DNA of 46,912 nt from JACCTI01 sp051005695 (GCA_051005695.1 JBPCJC010000081.1:1-46912); one strand, 5' to 3'; counted from the stretch's first letter, positions 15,726-24,554 are shown. The notes: generated by a model not told the origin, from the sequence alone. Translations and numbers: made by a program.

Positions 15726-16643
15726 ATGGCACCCAATTTCACCGATGCTGCTTTGCGGGTGTGGTTCGCACTAACCTTTCTCTCGGTTGTTTACGTCGCA
15801 TACGACCTGATCGTGCGCACGCCGGAGATGAAGGTGATGAAGTGGGGCTGGGTTCTCGTGACGCTTTATACCGGGCCTGTTGCTTTGATTGTTTACTGGT
15901 TCTCGTGTCGTGAGCCGGCGCCGGGAGCGCACGAGAAGTTCATTGCCCCGCTCTGGAAGCAATCAGTCGGCTCGGCCATTCATTGCATGGCCGGCGATGC
16001 GACGGGCATCATTGTGGCTGCGGCGATCACGAGCGTACTCGGGCTTCCCATGGGGATCGATGCAGTGATTGAGTATCTCGCGGGCTTCGCGTTCGGGTTG
16101 TTTATTTTTCAGGCGCTGTTCATGAAAGACATGCTCGGCGGCAGCTATGGGAACGCGGTGAAGCGCACGTGGCTGCCGGAGTGGCTTTCGATGAACGCAG
16201 TGATGGCGGGGATGATTCCTGTGATGATCATCCTGATGACGCACGATATGCGAGCGATGGAACCGACGAGTCCCCGGTTCTGGGGCATCATGTCGTTCGC
16301 ATCACTCGCCGGCGCGGTGCTCGCCTATCCGGTAAATTGGTGGCTCGTGAAAAAGCAGTTGAAGCATGGAATGGGAACAGAACGCGCCCTCGGCAAAGGC
16401 GGCACGAAGATCAGGCGTCCTTCGGCTGAAATGGAATCAGTGAGTGGTGCAGCGCATCGAATGGAAGCCGGCGAACCGATGACCGGCATGGAAATGGCGC
16501 CAGCAGCAGGCGTCTCGACCGCGAGCAAGATCTTCGTGACGGTAATCACGATCGCGTTGCTCGCAGTCGGCTTCGCCATGGCTGCGCGCTTTGGTGACCT
16601 GTCCATGCGCGCGGGCGCTCAGCACGCGATGCAAATGCCGTAA
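15726..16643 (+). CDS. DUF4396-type integral membrane protein
   Basis: The 305-residue product has about six hydrophobic spans. The segment SAIHCMAGDATGIIVAAAI matches the conserved H-C-x-x-G-D-x-x-G signature of DUF4396. A second feature is a Met-rich patch (MEAGEPMTGMEMAP) before the last span and a Met-rich C terminus (MRAGAQHAMQMP). The family often appears beside copper or multicopper oxidase genes. The role is unknown; the Met/His patches suggest copper contact. The next gene starts 11 bases downstream. Confidence 0.8.
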   Translation: MAPNFTDAALRVWFALTFLSVVYVAYDLIVRTPEMKVMKWGWVLVTLYTGPVALIVYWFSCREPAPGAHEKFIAPLWKQSVGSAIHCMAGDATGIIVAAAITSVLGLPMGIDAVIEYLAGFAFGLFIFQALFMKDMLGGSYGNAVKRTWLPEWLSMNAVMAGMIPVMIILMTHDMRAMEPTSPRFWGIMSFASLAGAVLAYPVNWWLVKKQLKHGMGTERALGKGGTKIRRPSAEMESVSGAAHRMEAGEPMTGMEMAPAAGVSTASKIFVTVITIALLAVGFAMAARFGDLSMRAGAQHAMQMP

Positions 16644-16654
16644 TCGCTCGGCAA

Positions 16655-17209
16655 ATGAAGCCACCGCGAAAAGAGTGGAGACGGCGGAAGCCAAAGCCCG
16701 GGAAAAAAGAGCCAGGGTGGCAGGCGAAGCCTCGTCAAATTCGACTCGCGCTGCTCATCGGCGCCGCGTTGCTCGTGGCGACTCTCGGAGCCATCGTGGC
16801 GTTTTCCTTGCCGCATCGGCTGACTCCGAAGGAGCGAGCGCTCATCCGCCAGTATGATTCGGTGCGCATTGCTCTCTCCCTCGACGATCTGCCAGCGGCG
16901 CGCGTCGCGGCGTCGCTCGTGCAAAACGCTTCTCGAGATCACAAAGCGATTATGACTGCAGCCTTGGCGCTAGCGCGTGCGGATTCCTTGCCGGCGGCGC
17001 GCGATGCGTTTCAGGCGATGAGTGCACGAGTGATCAAGCTCGCGAGTGGGAACGCTGGGTACTACCGCATGGGCTGCTCGATGGCGTACTGTCCTGCTCC
17101 GTGTGAACCTTGCGACACGATCAAATACGGCGATTGGATTCAGACATCGCCGATCGTGCAAAATCCGTTTATGGGCCAAGCGCACCCCGACTGTGGGATT
17201 GTGAAGTAA
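16655..17209 (+). CDS. Membrane-anchored DUF3347-like Cys/Met protein
   Basis: The 184-residue product has a very basic cytoplasmic start, one transmembrane helix (LALLIGAALLVATLGAIVAF), a helical region and a C-terminal motif cluster: YRMGCSMAYCPAPCEPC, GDWIQTSPIVQNPFMGQ, HPDCG. This resembles DUF3347 domains of copper/silver efflux adaptors, whose hallmark is CPMA..., WLQ..., NPY(F)G... and a final C-G. Several extra Cys are inserted here. It is likely a periplasm-facing metal-binding protein made with the DUF4396 protein. Confidence 0.7.
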   Translation: MKPPRKEWRRRKPKPGKKEPGWQAKPRQIRLALLIGAALLVATLGAIVAFSLPHRLTPKERALIRQYDSVRIALSLDDLPAARVAASLVQNASRDHKAIMTAALALARADSLPAARDAFQAMSARVIKLASGNAGYYRMGCSMAYCPAPCEPCDTIKYGDWIQTSPIVQNPFMGQAHPDCGIVK

Positions 17210-17334
17210 CGCATTGCGGCTGCCGTTTTCGGTCGCACGTCACAGCCCGAACTTTTCCAAGGGTTTCGTCGATCCACGGTGTCTCACTCGAGCCTTCAGT
17301 GATCGATCAATTTCGGGTTAACTCTCGTCGTTGC

Positions 17335-17718
17335 TCACCACGACCGCTTCATCGTTAAATCGGTCTGCGCGTTTGGCCCCGTTTTTAGGGCGGTCGGCCC
17401 ATTCGGTGCCGTGTTCCAGACGTTTTGAGCATTGGGGCCGGTCTTCAATCGATCGATCGGCCGGTTCAGGTCCGTCTGAGCATTCGGTCCGGTGCTCAAT
17501 CCTATTTTCGGCATGGGCGCGACGACGATGCTGGTAGATCGTGGCGCCGAGCTTCCTGCTTCGACGGGTTGGGAACTTTGGGCCGAGGCTACGGCAACGC
17601 GGCGGGTTTGCATCTGTGGAGTCGGTCCTCGGCTCTGTGCAGGCAGAGGAGAAGGCTGTCTGTTGTAAAGATAGAGAGCTGAGACGGCTAATACCGCGAT
17701 TGCAAAGGCTGTTTTCAT
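17335..17718 (-). CDS. Exported protein with TGPNAQ repeats
   Basis: The product is 127 residues. A signal peptide (MKTAFAIAVLAVSALYLYNR) precedes a disordered Pro/Ser/Gln-rich region and a C-terminal repeat region with the unit TGPNAQ seen three times (TGPNAQTDLN, TGPNAQNVWN, TGPNAQTDLT) plus the degenerate TAPNGPTAL. I do not recognise a family. The upstream complement of 17719-17730 gives an AAGAAG-type ribosome binding site. The repeats may be a protein-binding or surface-exposed element. Confidence 0.65.
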   Translation of the reverse strand: MKTAFAIAVLAVSALYLYNRQPSPLPAQSRGPTPQMQTRRVAVASAQSSQPVEAGSSAPRSTSIVVAPMPKIGLSTGPNAQTDLNRPIDRLKTGPNAQNVWNTAPNGPTALKTGPNAQTDLTMKRSW

Positions 17719-18378
17719 CTTACTTCTTTTACTGACGCGTCTTCCGGTTCCTTCGGAGCCTCACCCGCTGTCACCTGTCTAAACGAGGGCGCACGTCACA
17801 TCCCTCAGCCCAGAGAGAAGAAAGACCGGACTGGCGCGCCAGTCCCTCCGCGGAAAGAAGCCAGCGAACTGAGCGATCTGCTTCGGCTAGCGAATTTCCA
17901 GTGTTGCTCCGCCATAAGCGTATCGCGTTTGCTTCGGCGCGTACTGCACGTGAGGGCTGCGCATTTTTTGTTCGTTCAAGGAATCAAACAGGGGACGTCG
18001 GAAGCGACCTCGTTGAACCGGATAGCGCTCCGGCGACGTCCGTTGCCGTCGGTTTCCGCCACTCGTTACTCGATGATAACTCACTCCAAATCGCTGGCTC
18101 ACATAAGACATGTCATGCGCAGTCGTTCGCGGACGGCGGCGCCTCAATCTCGCCGGTTTTTCCTTGGCTATAGATCGATTGTCGTACTTGTCGCCGTCGG
18201 GGCCGGGACGATTGTGATGCTCGCCGCAGAGTGCAGAGCCCGCCGGGCGCCAAGAATTGAGAAGAAGGCTTTCCTTGAACGCGACGCGGTGGCCGCCGCT
18301 GAACAATAACGTCCCGCGCGAAACCCCGGGCTGCTTTGACTCACTGCCCGTCCTTTCCAGAAGAAAGAACAAGGGAAA
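17719..18378. other. Unassigned region with a palindrome and competing small frames
   Basis: A perfect 18-base palindrome (GGACTGGCGCGCCAGTCC) lies at 17828-17845. Two overlapping frames compete further right: a minus-strand one (17887-18372, Arg-rich, ending GGATLEIR) and a plus-strand one whose last part (about 18073-18309) has a plausible membrane helix (SIVVLVAVGAGTIVMLAAE). Neither has a good start site or known domain, so I call no gene. The promoter of the cnrY-like gene should be near the right end. Confidence 0.45.
17828..17845. repeat. Perfect 18-base palindrome
   Basis: GGACTGGCGCGCCAGTCC is self-complementary throughout. It lies between the TGPNAQ-repeat gene and the metal-sensing operon. 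It could be an operator, a recombination site or an extragenic palindrome; only one copy is seen in the window. Confidence 0.6.
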
Positions 18379-18738
18379 ATGACCAAACCGCCGTTTACAT
18401 TGAGCGAAATGAAACCGAACGAACTTGACCCGATTCTGAAAGAGCTTGCTGCGCGCCCGATACCTGGTGCGCCGGGTAATTTGGCGGCATCTGTGCTGCG
18501 CGAAGTTCGCTTGCGTCGCGCGACAAACCTTCCCTTGGTGGAAATGATCGCGAATTGGTTGTGGCGCGGGCAGGTGGCTCTCGCGTCCGTGCCCGCTGCA
18601 GTCGTAATGGGAGTGCTGATCGCGCTGACATTGCCAGCACAGGAGGCACGACCGGCTGTTTCGCGCGCGCTCTATCTTAATGTATTTTCCCAGGATTCTC
18701 CGACGCTGCCCTCCACATATATTGCCTTAGGCCATTGA
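18379..18738 (+). CDS. CnrY/NccY-like membrane anti-sigma factor
   Basis: The 119-residue protein has a polar N-terminal half (ELDPILKELAARPIPGAPGN, LAASVLREVRLRR) and a single transmembrane helix (VALASVPAAVVMGVLIALTL), then a short periplasmic tail. Size and topology match the CnrY-type anti-sigma factors that hold the ECF sigma at the membrane. Sequence similarity to CnrY is weak, so the call rests on its place directly before a clear CnrX-like sensor and an ECF sigma gene. Its TGA overlaps the TTG start of the next gene. A ribosome binding site (AAGGGAAA) precedes it. Confidence 0.7.
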   Translation: MTKPPFTLSEMKPNELDPILKELAARPIPGAPGNLAASVLREVRLRRATNLPLVEMIANWLWRGQVALASVPAAVVMGVLIALTLPAQEARPAVSRALYLNVFSQDSPTLPSTYIALGH

Positions 18739-19184
18739 AACACTGGCTACGACTCTCGCTTTTCGTCCTGCTGATTGCGGCCGCAGCGGGGAGTACATGC
18801 TACTTCGTTGTCCGGCTCTTTCCCCGGCAAGAGTCGGCTCGTGCGGTCGATTATCATTATTGGATTCACGCGAAACTTGGCCTGTCGCCGGAGCAGGAGA
18901 AATCGCTGGAGCCAATCGAAGAAAAATTCACGGCCAACAGGAAAGATTTAATCGCCCGCATCCGTGAGGGGAACCGCGAGTTAGCGGACGCGATCATTTC
19001 CGATCGGAGCGATTCGGAGCGGGTCAAGGCTGCGGTCGATAAAATCCATCGTGCGCAGGGCGACTTGCAGAACGCCGTTCTCGAGCACGTCTTCGCTATG
19101 CGACCCATTCTTAGCGACGCCCAGTATGAGCGGCTAACGAAGATGACCGCCGAAGCCCTGCGTGACGCCCCGGAATTACAGTAG
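18735..19184 (+). CDS. CnrX-like periplasmic metal sensor
   Basis: The 149-residue product has an N-terminal membrane anchor (about 5-26) and an all-helical periplasmic domain of the metal-resistance sensor family. The five residues that bind Ni/Co in CnrX (His42, His46, Glu63, His119, Met123) are all present with a constant offset of one: His41, His45, Glu62, His118, Met122 (YHYWIH; PIEEKF; LEHVFAM). The block HRAQGDLQNAVLEHVF also matches CnrX closely. It should sense a periplasmic metal and relieve anti-sigma binding. The start is TTG 18735, overlapping the previous stop. Confidence 0.85.
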   Translation: MKHWLRLSLFVLLIAAAAGSTCYFVVRLFPRQESARAVDYHYWIHAKLGLSPEQEKSLEPIEEKFTANRKDLIARIREGNRELADAIISDRSDSERVKAAVDKIHRAQGDLQNAVLEHVFAMRPILSDAQYERLTKMTAEALRDAPELQ

Positions 19185-19202
19185 CGCGTTGTCCAGCGAG
19201 CG

Positions 19203-19784
19203 GTGATCGCCACTCCAGCAATAGATCCCGACTGGCCACTTATCAGTGCCCTCCAGGCAGGCGATGAGAATGCGCTTACCGAGCTGATTGGGAAATACGA
19301 GCAGCCGCTCTTTCGATTCATTTTCCGCTACGTTGGAGCGGAAGAGACCGCGCGCGATCTCGTGCAAGAGACCTTCGTCCGGTTGTATTTCAACGCGGGG
19401 AAATTCAGACGGCAGGCAAAATTTTCGACCTGGCTGCACACGATAGCCACAAACCTGTGCCGCGATTATTCACGCAGTAAACAATACCGCAGGTCGCGTG
19501 CGACTGTCTCCTTCAACGCCTTCGGTCAGGACGAATCGCGCACGGCAGATACTTCGGAAGACCCGGCGGAGGCCCTCGTCACCGCTGAACGAGTGGCGAC
19601 CTTGCAAGCGGCCATCTCCGAGTTACCGCACAAATTAAAGACAGCCCTGATTCTGTTTTCGCTGGAGGATCGTTCGCAGGCCGAATGCGCAGAGCTGCTG
19701 GGTGTCAGCGCCAAAACAATCGAGACGCGGGTCTATCGTGCGCGAAAGATTCTCGAACAAAAGCTGGCACCTTATGAGGGGTAA
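19203..19784 (+). CDS. ECF sigma factor, CnrH-like position
   Basis: The 193-residue protein has sigma-70 region 2 (FRFIFRYVGAEETARDLVQE, TFVRLYFNAGKFR, FSTWLHTIATNLCRDYSR), an acidic linker (TADTSEDPAEA), and region 4 (ISELPHKLKTALILFSLEDR, AECAELLGVSAKTIETRVYR). It starts at GTG 19203, 18 bases after the CnrX-like gene. The order anti-sigma, sensor, sigma equals the cnrYXH order of Cupriavidus. Likely targets include its own operon and the His-rich exported proteins downstream, but no clear ECF -35/-10 pair was identified. Confidence 0.9.
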   Translation: MIATPAIDPDWPLISALQAGDENALTELIGKYEQPLFRFIFRYVGAEETARDLVQETFVRLYFNAGKFRRQAKFSTWLHTIATNLCRDYSRSKQYRRSRATVSFNAFGQDESRTADTSEDPAEALVTAERVATLQAAISELPHKLKTALILFSLEDRSQAECAELLGVSAKTIETRVYRARKILEQKLAPYEG

Positions 19785-19884
19785 CCGGGCAGGCGTCGTT
19801 TAACTGGATGCAACTGCTGCGTCTCGACTTCCACCAGAGCCAGAAGCGCAGCGATCACTCAACGCAACGAATCCACTTATTCTT

Positions 19885-20199
19885 ATGAAAAAATTAATCT
19901 GTATTTTAGCAGTCATCGCGATCGGACTGCCGCTGTCTGCGATGGCTAACCATCTCAACGGCTCGTGGGGCGGGTTCGGCTCGAACTACATCAGTTTCAG
20001 CGTCGGCAGTCAGCAAAGGCGCTTTAGCCACGGCGGAAACATTCCGTTTGTCGATGACCACGGTGCCGCGGTTGACTACCATTCTCTCCGGCACAATCAT
20101 CCAATCACGGTCGACTACTCCGGTGATCGCGGACACGAGACCGTCAACCGCGTCATCGTGCATCAGCGCCGGGGCGGCGGACATCATCACGGACATTGA
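19885..20199 (+). CDS. His-rich exported protein
   Basis: The product is 104 residues with a signal peptide ending SAMA and a mature part with strands (ISFSVGSQQRRFSHGG) and scattered His, finishing in HQRRGGGHHHGH. The His content suggests Ni, Co, Zn or Cu binding in the periplasm. It lies 100 bases downstream of the ECF sigma gene, which supports a role in metal buffering. I do not know a named family. Confidence 0.7.
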   Translation: MKKLICILAVIAIGLPLSAMANHLNGSWGGFGSNYISFSVGSQQRRFSHGGNIPFVDDHGAAVDYHSLRHNHPITVDYSGDRGHETVNRVIVHQRRGGGHHHGH

Positions 20200-20263
20200 G
20201 CTGTCGGCCGGCCTTTGAATGAAGGCTCACGAAAAATGAATTAATGACGGCCGAGGACGTCAA

Positions 20264-20629
20264 ATGCACGAACGCAAAAATTACTTTATGAAAACATTGT
20301 TAACCAGCGCTTTCGTATTCGTCTCATTAATGGCGGCGAGCCCTTCTCTGTTCGCCATTGATGATATTATCCACGACGTCATCGATCATACAATTGGTCA
20401 TGGTCACCACCACGATTATTACAGCTACGACCGGGGCTACGGCGGGTATTCGGACTATTCCGGCTACTACGCTCATCCCCACTACAGCCACACACATCAA
20501 ACCTGGTCTGGCGGTCACCATCATCACCACTCCGCCAGCGTAGGAGCCTTCGGCCTGGGTCACGGGCATGGTCACGATTACGGTCACGGCCATGGGCACG
20601 ACGACGGTCACGGTCATGACGGTTATTAG
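20264..20629 (+). CDS. Extremely His-rich exported protein
   Basis: This 121-residue protein has a signal peptide (MKTLLTSAFVFVSLMAA from Met9) and a mature region of HGHHHD, Tyr-Gly-Ser stretches, GGHHHHHS and a terminal (GHGHD)n array. It looks like a periplasmic metal sponge. ATG 20264 or ATG 20288 may be the true start; the latter begins exactly at the signal peptide. With the preceding gene it probably forms the output of the CnrX-type sensing unit. Confidence 0.75.
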   Translation: MHERKNYFMKTLLTSAFVFVSLMAASPSLFAIDDIIHDVIDHTIGHGHHHDYYSYDRGYGGYSDYSGYYAHPHYSHTHQTWSGGHHHHHSASVGAFGLGHGHGHDYGHGHGHDDGHGHDGY

Positions 20630-20642
20630 AGTTCATCTCACC

Positions 20643-21377
20643 ATGCATAACCCTTGGATCTCGCCACTAGCGCGAACTGCTTTTTCCTTGAGCTGTTTGG
20701 TTGCGGTGATTACCGCAAGCTCTTCGACCGCGCGCGCTCACGACCCAACGCCAACCGCAAGCGCGGCTGCGGTATCACCGACATCAAACACTGAGGGTCA
20801 ACAGCCACGAGCTGCACCGCCCGCATCAGGTGAAACAAAGCACGGTGAGCGACTAGTCTCGCTTGTGCTGCTGCTTAGCTCGCCTCGAAAACCAAGCCAT
20901 GAACTTATCGCCCACGCGGTCAGCGAAGGCCTGGTTGTGAAAGTGAGCAAGGACGCGGTCGTCACCAAAGCGCCATATCACCTCGTCAATGCGGGAGCCG
21001 ATAAGTTTGTTATCAACGACATCGCCCAGCCCTATTTCGAGCAAAGCGCGAAAGTCGCCGACGAGATCAAGAATCCAGACCTAAGCCGCGCCGTGCGCGA
21101 TCATCGCGCTTGGATTTCTGTGGATTGGGTGAGCTCAGATAAGCAAACCGATCTGCGCGGCGTCTACCAGATGATTGGCAAAATGGTCGCCCATTTATCA
21201 GGCAAGGACACACTCGCGGTCTATAGCCCGGACATGGACCAATTTGCGCTCTGGGCACCAACCGTGCGGCAAGGACTCGAGAGCGACGATCCGCTCGCGG
21301 TCTTCGAGCCGGCCGACACTACCCAGCCGGCACAGCAGCCCGCGACAAGCGCGACTTCACCAGCACCCCTGCGATAG
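20643..21377 (+). CDS. Exported protein of unknown function (DUF4261-like at best)
   Basis: The 244-residue product has a signal peptide ending ARAHD, a low-complexity Ala/Thr/Pro linker, and a compact domain of about 150 residues (LVSLVLLLSSPRKPSHELIA through DMDQFALWAPTVRQGL). The block VRDHRAWISVDWVSSDKQ and the pattern of strands recall the DUF4261 group, but I am not certain. A Pro/Ala/Thr-rich tail follows. ATG 20643 follows the previous stop by 13 bases, suggesting the same transcript as the His-rich genes. Confidence 0.6.
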   Translation: MHNPWISPLARTAFSLSCLVAVITASSSTARAHDPTPTASAAAVSPTSNTEGQQPRAAPPASGETKHGERLVSLVLLLSSPRKPSHELIAHAVSEGLVVKVSKDAVVTKAPYHLVNAGADKFVINDIAQPYFEQSAKVADEIKNPDLSRAVRDHRAWISVDWVSSDKQTDLRGVYQMIGKMVAHLSGKDTLAVYSPDMDQFALWAPTVRQGLESDDPLAVFEPADTTQPAQQPATSATSPAPLR

Positions 21378-21561
21378 CGCTCGACGCTGGGAGCGCTTAG
21401 CTGCGCGGCGCAACTCAATTGAATCGACCGTGTCGAGTTGCTCGTTCGCAAAATGGAGTTATTGCCGCGGACGATATCCCTGCGCATTGGTCTATGATGA
21501 TCGTTGCGGCCAGCTCCATGACAGCGCGACGAGATGATTTCCTGTTAGACCGTGTAATTGC

Positions 21562-22413
21562 ATGAGTCGCATCAGGCTGGTCCTTGCCGACGTGGACGGA
21601 ACGCTCGTCACGAAGGAAAAAATCGTCACCGAGCGCGCGAAGGATGCGGTCAGGAAGTTGCGCGATGCGGGGATTGCCTTCGCCATCACCAGTGGCCGGC
21701 CTCCCCGCGGCATGCAGATGCTGATCGAGCCGTTCGCGATCACGACGCCGATCGCCGCGTTTAACGGCGGGCTTTTCGTTAGTCCGGAGTTGTCGGTGAT
21801 CGAACAACACGTGCTGCAGCCGGACGTGGTGGAGCCAGTGATCGAGATCATCAAAGCGCACAAGCTCGTTGTCTGGATTTATCGCGGTACTGATTGGTTC
21901 GTGCCGGAGCGTCATGGGCCGCATGTAGATCGCGAGGAATGGACAGTTAAATTTCCACCGACGGTTGTGCCGGATTTCGTGGGGAAGATGAACGATATCG
22001 CGAAAATCGTAGGCGTGAGTGATGATCTGGATGTGGTCGCGAAATGCGAAGCCGCGGTGCGCGAACAATTCGCAAGCGCGGTGCATTCGAAGCAATCAAA
22101 TCCGCAACACGAACCACACTCAGCGGTGTGCGCCGCGCGCTCGCAGCCTTACTATCTGGATGTGACGCATCCGGACGCGAACAAGGGCGCGGTGGTGTCG
22201 AGCTTGTCGAAGATGCTCGGTGTTCCGGCGGAGCAAATCGCTACGCTGGGCGACATGCCTAACGACATCTCGATGTTCATAAAGAGCGGCATCAGCATCG
22301 TGATGGGACAATCCAGCGAGGAAGTGAAGAAGGCTGCCACATACGTTTCGACTTCGGCGGAAGAGGAAGGTTTCGCGAACGCCATCGAACGTTATGTCCT
22401 GGCAACATCCTGA
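21562..22413 (+). CDS. Cof-type HAD-IIB phosphatase
   Basis: The 283-residue product has HAD motif I DVDGTLVTKE (Asp nucleophile and acid/base Asp), motif II ITSGRPP, a C2b cap (about residues 85-205), motif III Lys near DANKGAVV, and motif IV TLGDMPNDISM. These enzymes dephosphorylate sugar phosphates and related small molecules in the cytoplasm. The following genes for 6-phosphogluconate dehydrogenase and aldolase suggest sugar-phosphate metabolism. The central stretch CEAAVREQFASAVHSKQSN...CAARSQP looks inserted relative to typical members. Confidence 0.9.
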   Translation: MSRIRLVLADVDGTLVTKEKIVTERAKDAVRKLRDAGIAFAITSGRPPRGMQMLIEPFAITTPIAAFNGGLFVSPELSVIEQHVLQPDVVEPVIEIIKAHKLVVWIYRGTDWFVPERHGPHVDREEWTVKFPPTVVPDFVGKMNDIAKIVGVSDDLDVVAKCEAAVREQFASAVHSKQSNPQHEPHSAVCAARSQPYYLDVTHPDANKGAVVSSLSKMLGVPAEQIATLGDMPNDISMFIKSGISIVMGQSSEEVKKAATYVSTSAEEEGFANAIERYVLATS

Positions 22414-22446
22414 AGCTCGGCGGATGACGTGAAGAACTGATAAAAT

Positions 22447-23448
22447 ATGCAACTAGGAATGATCGGCCTCGGCCGGATGGGTGCGAACATGGCGCGGCGC
22501 TTGATGAAAGGCGGCCATGAATGCGTGGTTTACGACCACAACGCGGAGAACATCGAAGCGCTGGCGAACGAGGGCGCGACGGGCGCGCATTCGCTCGAAG
22601 AACTTGTAGAGAAACTCTCCGCCCGCGCGCGGTGTGGATCATGGTTCCATCAGGTGCGCCGACGGAAGAGACGGTCGTTGGACTCTCGAAGCTATTGAAA
22701 GCGGGCGATGCGATCATCGACGGCGGCAACTCGTTTTATAAAGACGACGTGCGCCGTCACGAGATGCTGAAACCGAACGGAATCCATTACCTCGATGTCG
22801 GAACGAGCGGCGGCGTGTGGGGACTGGAGCGCGGTTATTGCCTCATGATCGGCGGGGACCAGAAGACCGTAGAGCACCTGAATCCAATCTTCGCGACGCT
22901 TGCGCCCGGGACTGGAGAAATTCCGAAAACGCCGAAACGTGAAGGGATGAAAAGCACGGCCGAACAGGGTTATCTTTACTGCGGCGCTTCGGGCTCCGGA
23001 CATTTCGTGAAGATGATTCACAACGGGATCGAATATGGTCTCATGCAGGCGTACGCTGAAGGTTTCGACATTCTTCGCGGTGCAAACTCGGAGAATCTTC
23101 CGAAGGGACTTTCCTACGATCTCAATCTCGCTGACATCGCGGAACTCTGGCGACGCGGCAGCGTGATCTCCTCATGGCTGCTCGATCTGACTTCGAGCGC
23201 GCTCGCCAGTGACGGACAATTGGATGCCTACAGCGGGTTTTGTCGAGGACTTCGGCGAAGGGCGCTGGACCATCGCAGCGGCGCTCGAAGAAGGTGTCTC
23301 GGCGGAAGTGCTTTCCACCGCTCTTTACACCCGCTTCCGATCGAGACAGGAGCACACCTTTGCGGAAAAGGTTCTATCCGCGATGCGCAAAGGATTCGGC
23401 GGCCACGTTGAACGTCCGCCCGCGATCAAGATGAAGGAGGGGCTGTGA
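22447..23448 (+). pseudogene. gnd: 6-phosphogluconate dehydrogenase (short NAD-type), two compensating indels
   Basis: Joined over three frame segments, the product is about 333 residues of the short decarboxylating 6PGDH family. The first segment (from 22447) has the Rossmann GLGRMGANMARRL. The second has WIMVPSG, DGGNSFYKDD, the catalytic-loop GTSGGVWGLERG, and KMIHNGIEYGLMQAYAEG. The third (to 23448) has AGFVEDFGEGRWTIAAALEE and the C-terminal helices. The frame slips by one missing base in the CCC run at 22622-22624 and is restored by one extra base in the TTTT run at 23238-23241. Everything else looks functional, so base-calling errors are likely. The enzyme makes ribulose-5-phosphate and NAD(P)H. 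Confidence 0.9.
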
Positions 23449-23492
23449 AGGAATGCGCTACTTCACACCTAACGAGTAAGAGACTCTAACCT

Positions 23493-24554
23493 ATGCCAAC
23501 CATCGAACAACAACTCGGCGATAAAGCGAATTTACTCCTCAAATTCGCAAATCCAAAAATACCGAAAGAGCGGTTGCATCTTCCAGGACCTGATTTTATC
23601 GATCGCATCTGGTCATTGTCCGACCGCAGCAACCGCGTGCTGGTGAATCTCCACCGCATCTACAACCACGGCCGACTTGGCGGAACGGGTTACATGTCGA
23701 TCTTGCCCGTCGATCAAGGAATCGAGCATTCCGCCGGCGCGAGCTTCGCGAAGAATCCGGACTATTTCGATCCCGAGAACATCGTGCGGTTGGCGCTTGA
23801 GGGCGGCTGCAATGCGGTCACATCCACGTTCGGCGTGCTCGGAGCGGTCTCGCGCAAGTACGCGCACAAGCTCCCGTTCATTGTAAAGATCAATCACAAC
23901 GAGCTGCTGACTTATCCTAACAAGTTCGACCAAATTTTATTCGGCACGGTCAAGCAGGCGCTAGAGATGGGCGCGGCGGCGATCGGCGCGACCATCTACT
24001 TCGGCTCGGAGGAAAGTGGACGCCAGATCGTTGAGATCAGCCAGGCCTTTGCGCTCGCGCATGAGATGGGACTTGCGACGGTTCTCTGGTGTTACTTGCG
24101 GAACAACGACTTCAAGAAGGACAAGGACTATCACGTCGCCGCTGATCTCACCGGACAAGCGAATCATCTCGGCGTGACGATTCAAGCCGACATCATCAAG
24201 CAAAAGCTTCCGGAGAATAACGGCGGCTATGTCGCCTTGAACTCAGGCGGCGTGAGCTACGGCAAATTCGACAAGCGCATCTACACCGAGCTGGCCAGCG
24301 ATCACCCGATCGATCTCTGTCGTTATCAGGTTGCGAATTGCTACATGGGCCGCGCTGGTCTGATCAACAGCGGCGGCGCGTCGGGCGAGAATGATTTCGC
24401 GGAAGCAGTAACTACAGCAGTGATCAACAAGCGAGCTGGCGGCACCGGACTGATCTCAGGTCGGAAGGCTTTTCAGCGTCCAATGGCGGAAGGCATTCAG
24501 CTACTCAATGCGATCCAGGATGTCTACCTCGCGCACGAAATCACCGTTGTGTAG
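23493..24554 (+). CDS. fbaB: Class I fructose-bisphosphate aldolase (archaeal/FbaB type)
   Basis: The 353-residue enzyme has the FbaB layout: GYMSILPVDQGIEHSAGASF, the phosphate-binding and Schiff-base strands (PFIVKINHNELLTY, GATIYFGSEESGRQ), and the C-terminal GGASGENDFAEAVTTAVINK and GTGLISGRKAFQRP. It reversibly cleaves fructose-1,6-bisphosphate into triose phosphates in the cytoplasm, using a lysine imine and no metal. The 6PGDH gene precedes it by 44 bases, so the two may be co-transcribed. Confidence 0.92.
   Translation: MPTIEQQLGDKANLLLKFANPKIPKERLHLPGPDFIDRIWSLSDRSNRVLVNLHRIYNHGRLGGTGYMSILPVDQGIEHSAGASFAKNPDYFDPENIVRLALEGGCNAVTSTFGVLGAVSRKYAHKLPFIVKINHNELLTYPNKFDQILFGTVKQALEMGAAAIGATIYFGSEESGRQIVEISQAFALAHEMGLATVLWCYLRNNDFKKDKDYHVAADLTGQANHLGVTIQADIIKQKLPENNGGYVALNSGGVSYGKFDKRIYTELASDHPIDLCRYQVANCYMGRAGLINSGGASGENDFAEAVTTAVINKRAGGTGLISGRKAFQRPMAEGIQLLNAIQDVYLAHEITVV

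Noticed and set aside
17887..18372. Minus-strand 161-codon frame
   Set aside because: It is Arg-rich with no domain or start signal and competes with a plus-strand frame; there is not enough to call either.
19785..19884. ECF -35/-10 pair (AAC, then CGTC) before the His-rich gene
   Set aside because: An AAC-N15-CGTC arrangement can be drawn, but it is not repeated upstream of the cnrY-like gene, so I do not call a promoter.
20327..20617. Minus-strand frame with Val/Met-rich product opposite the His-rich gene
   Set aside because: It is the complement of His/Gly codon repeats. The plus-strand product has a good signal peptide, so the other is a shadow.
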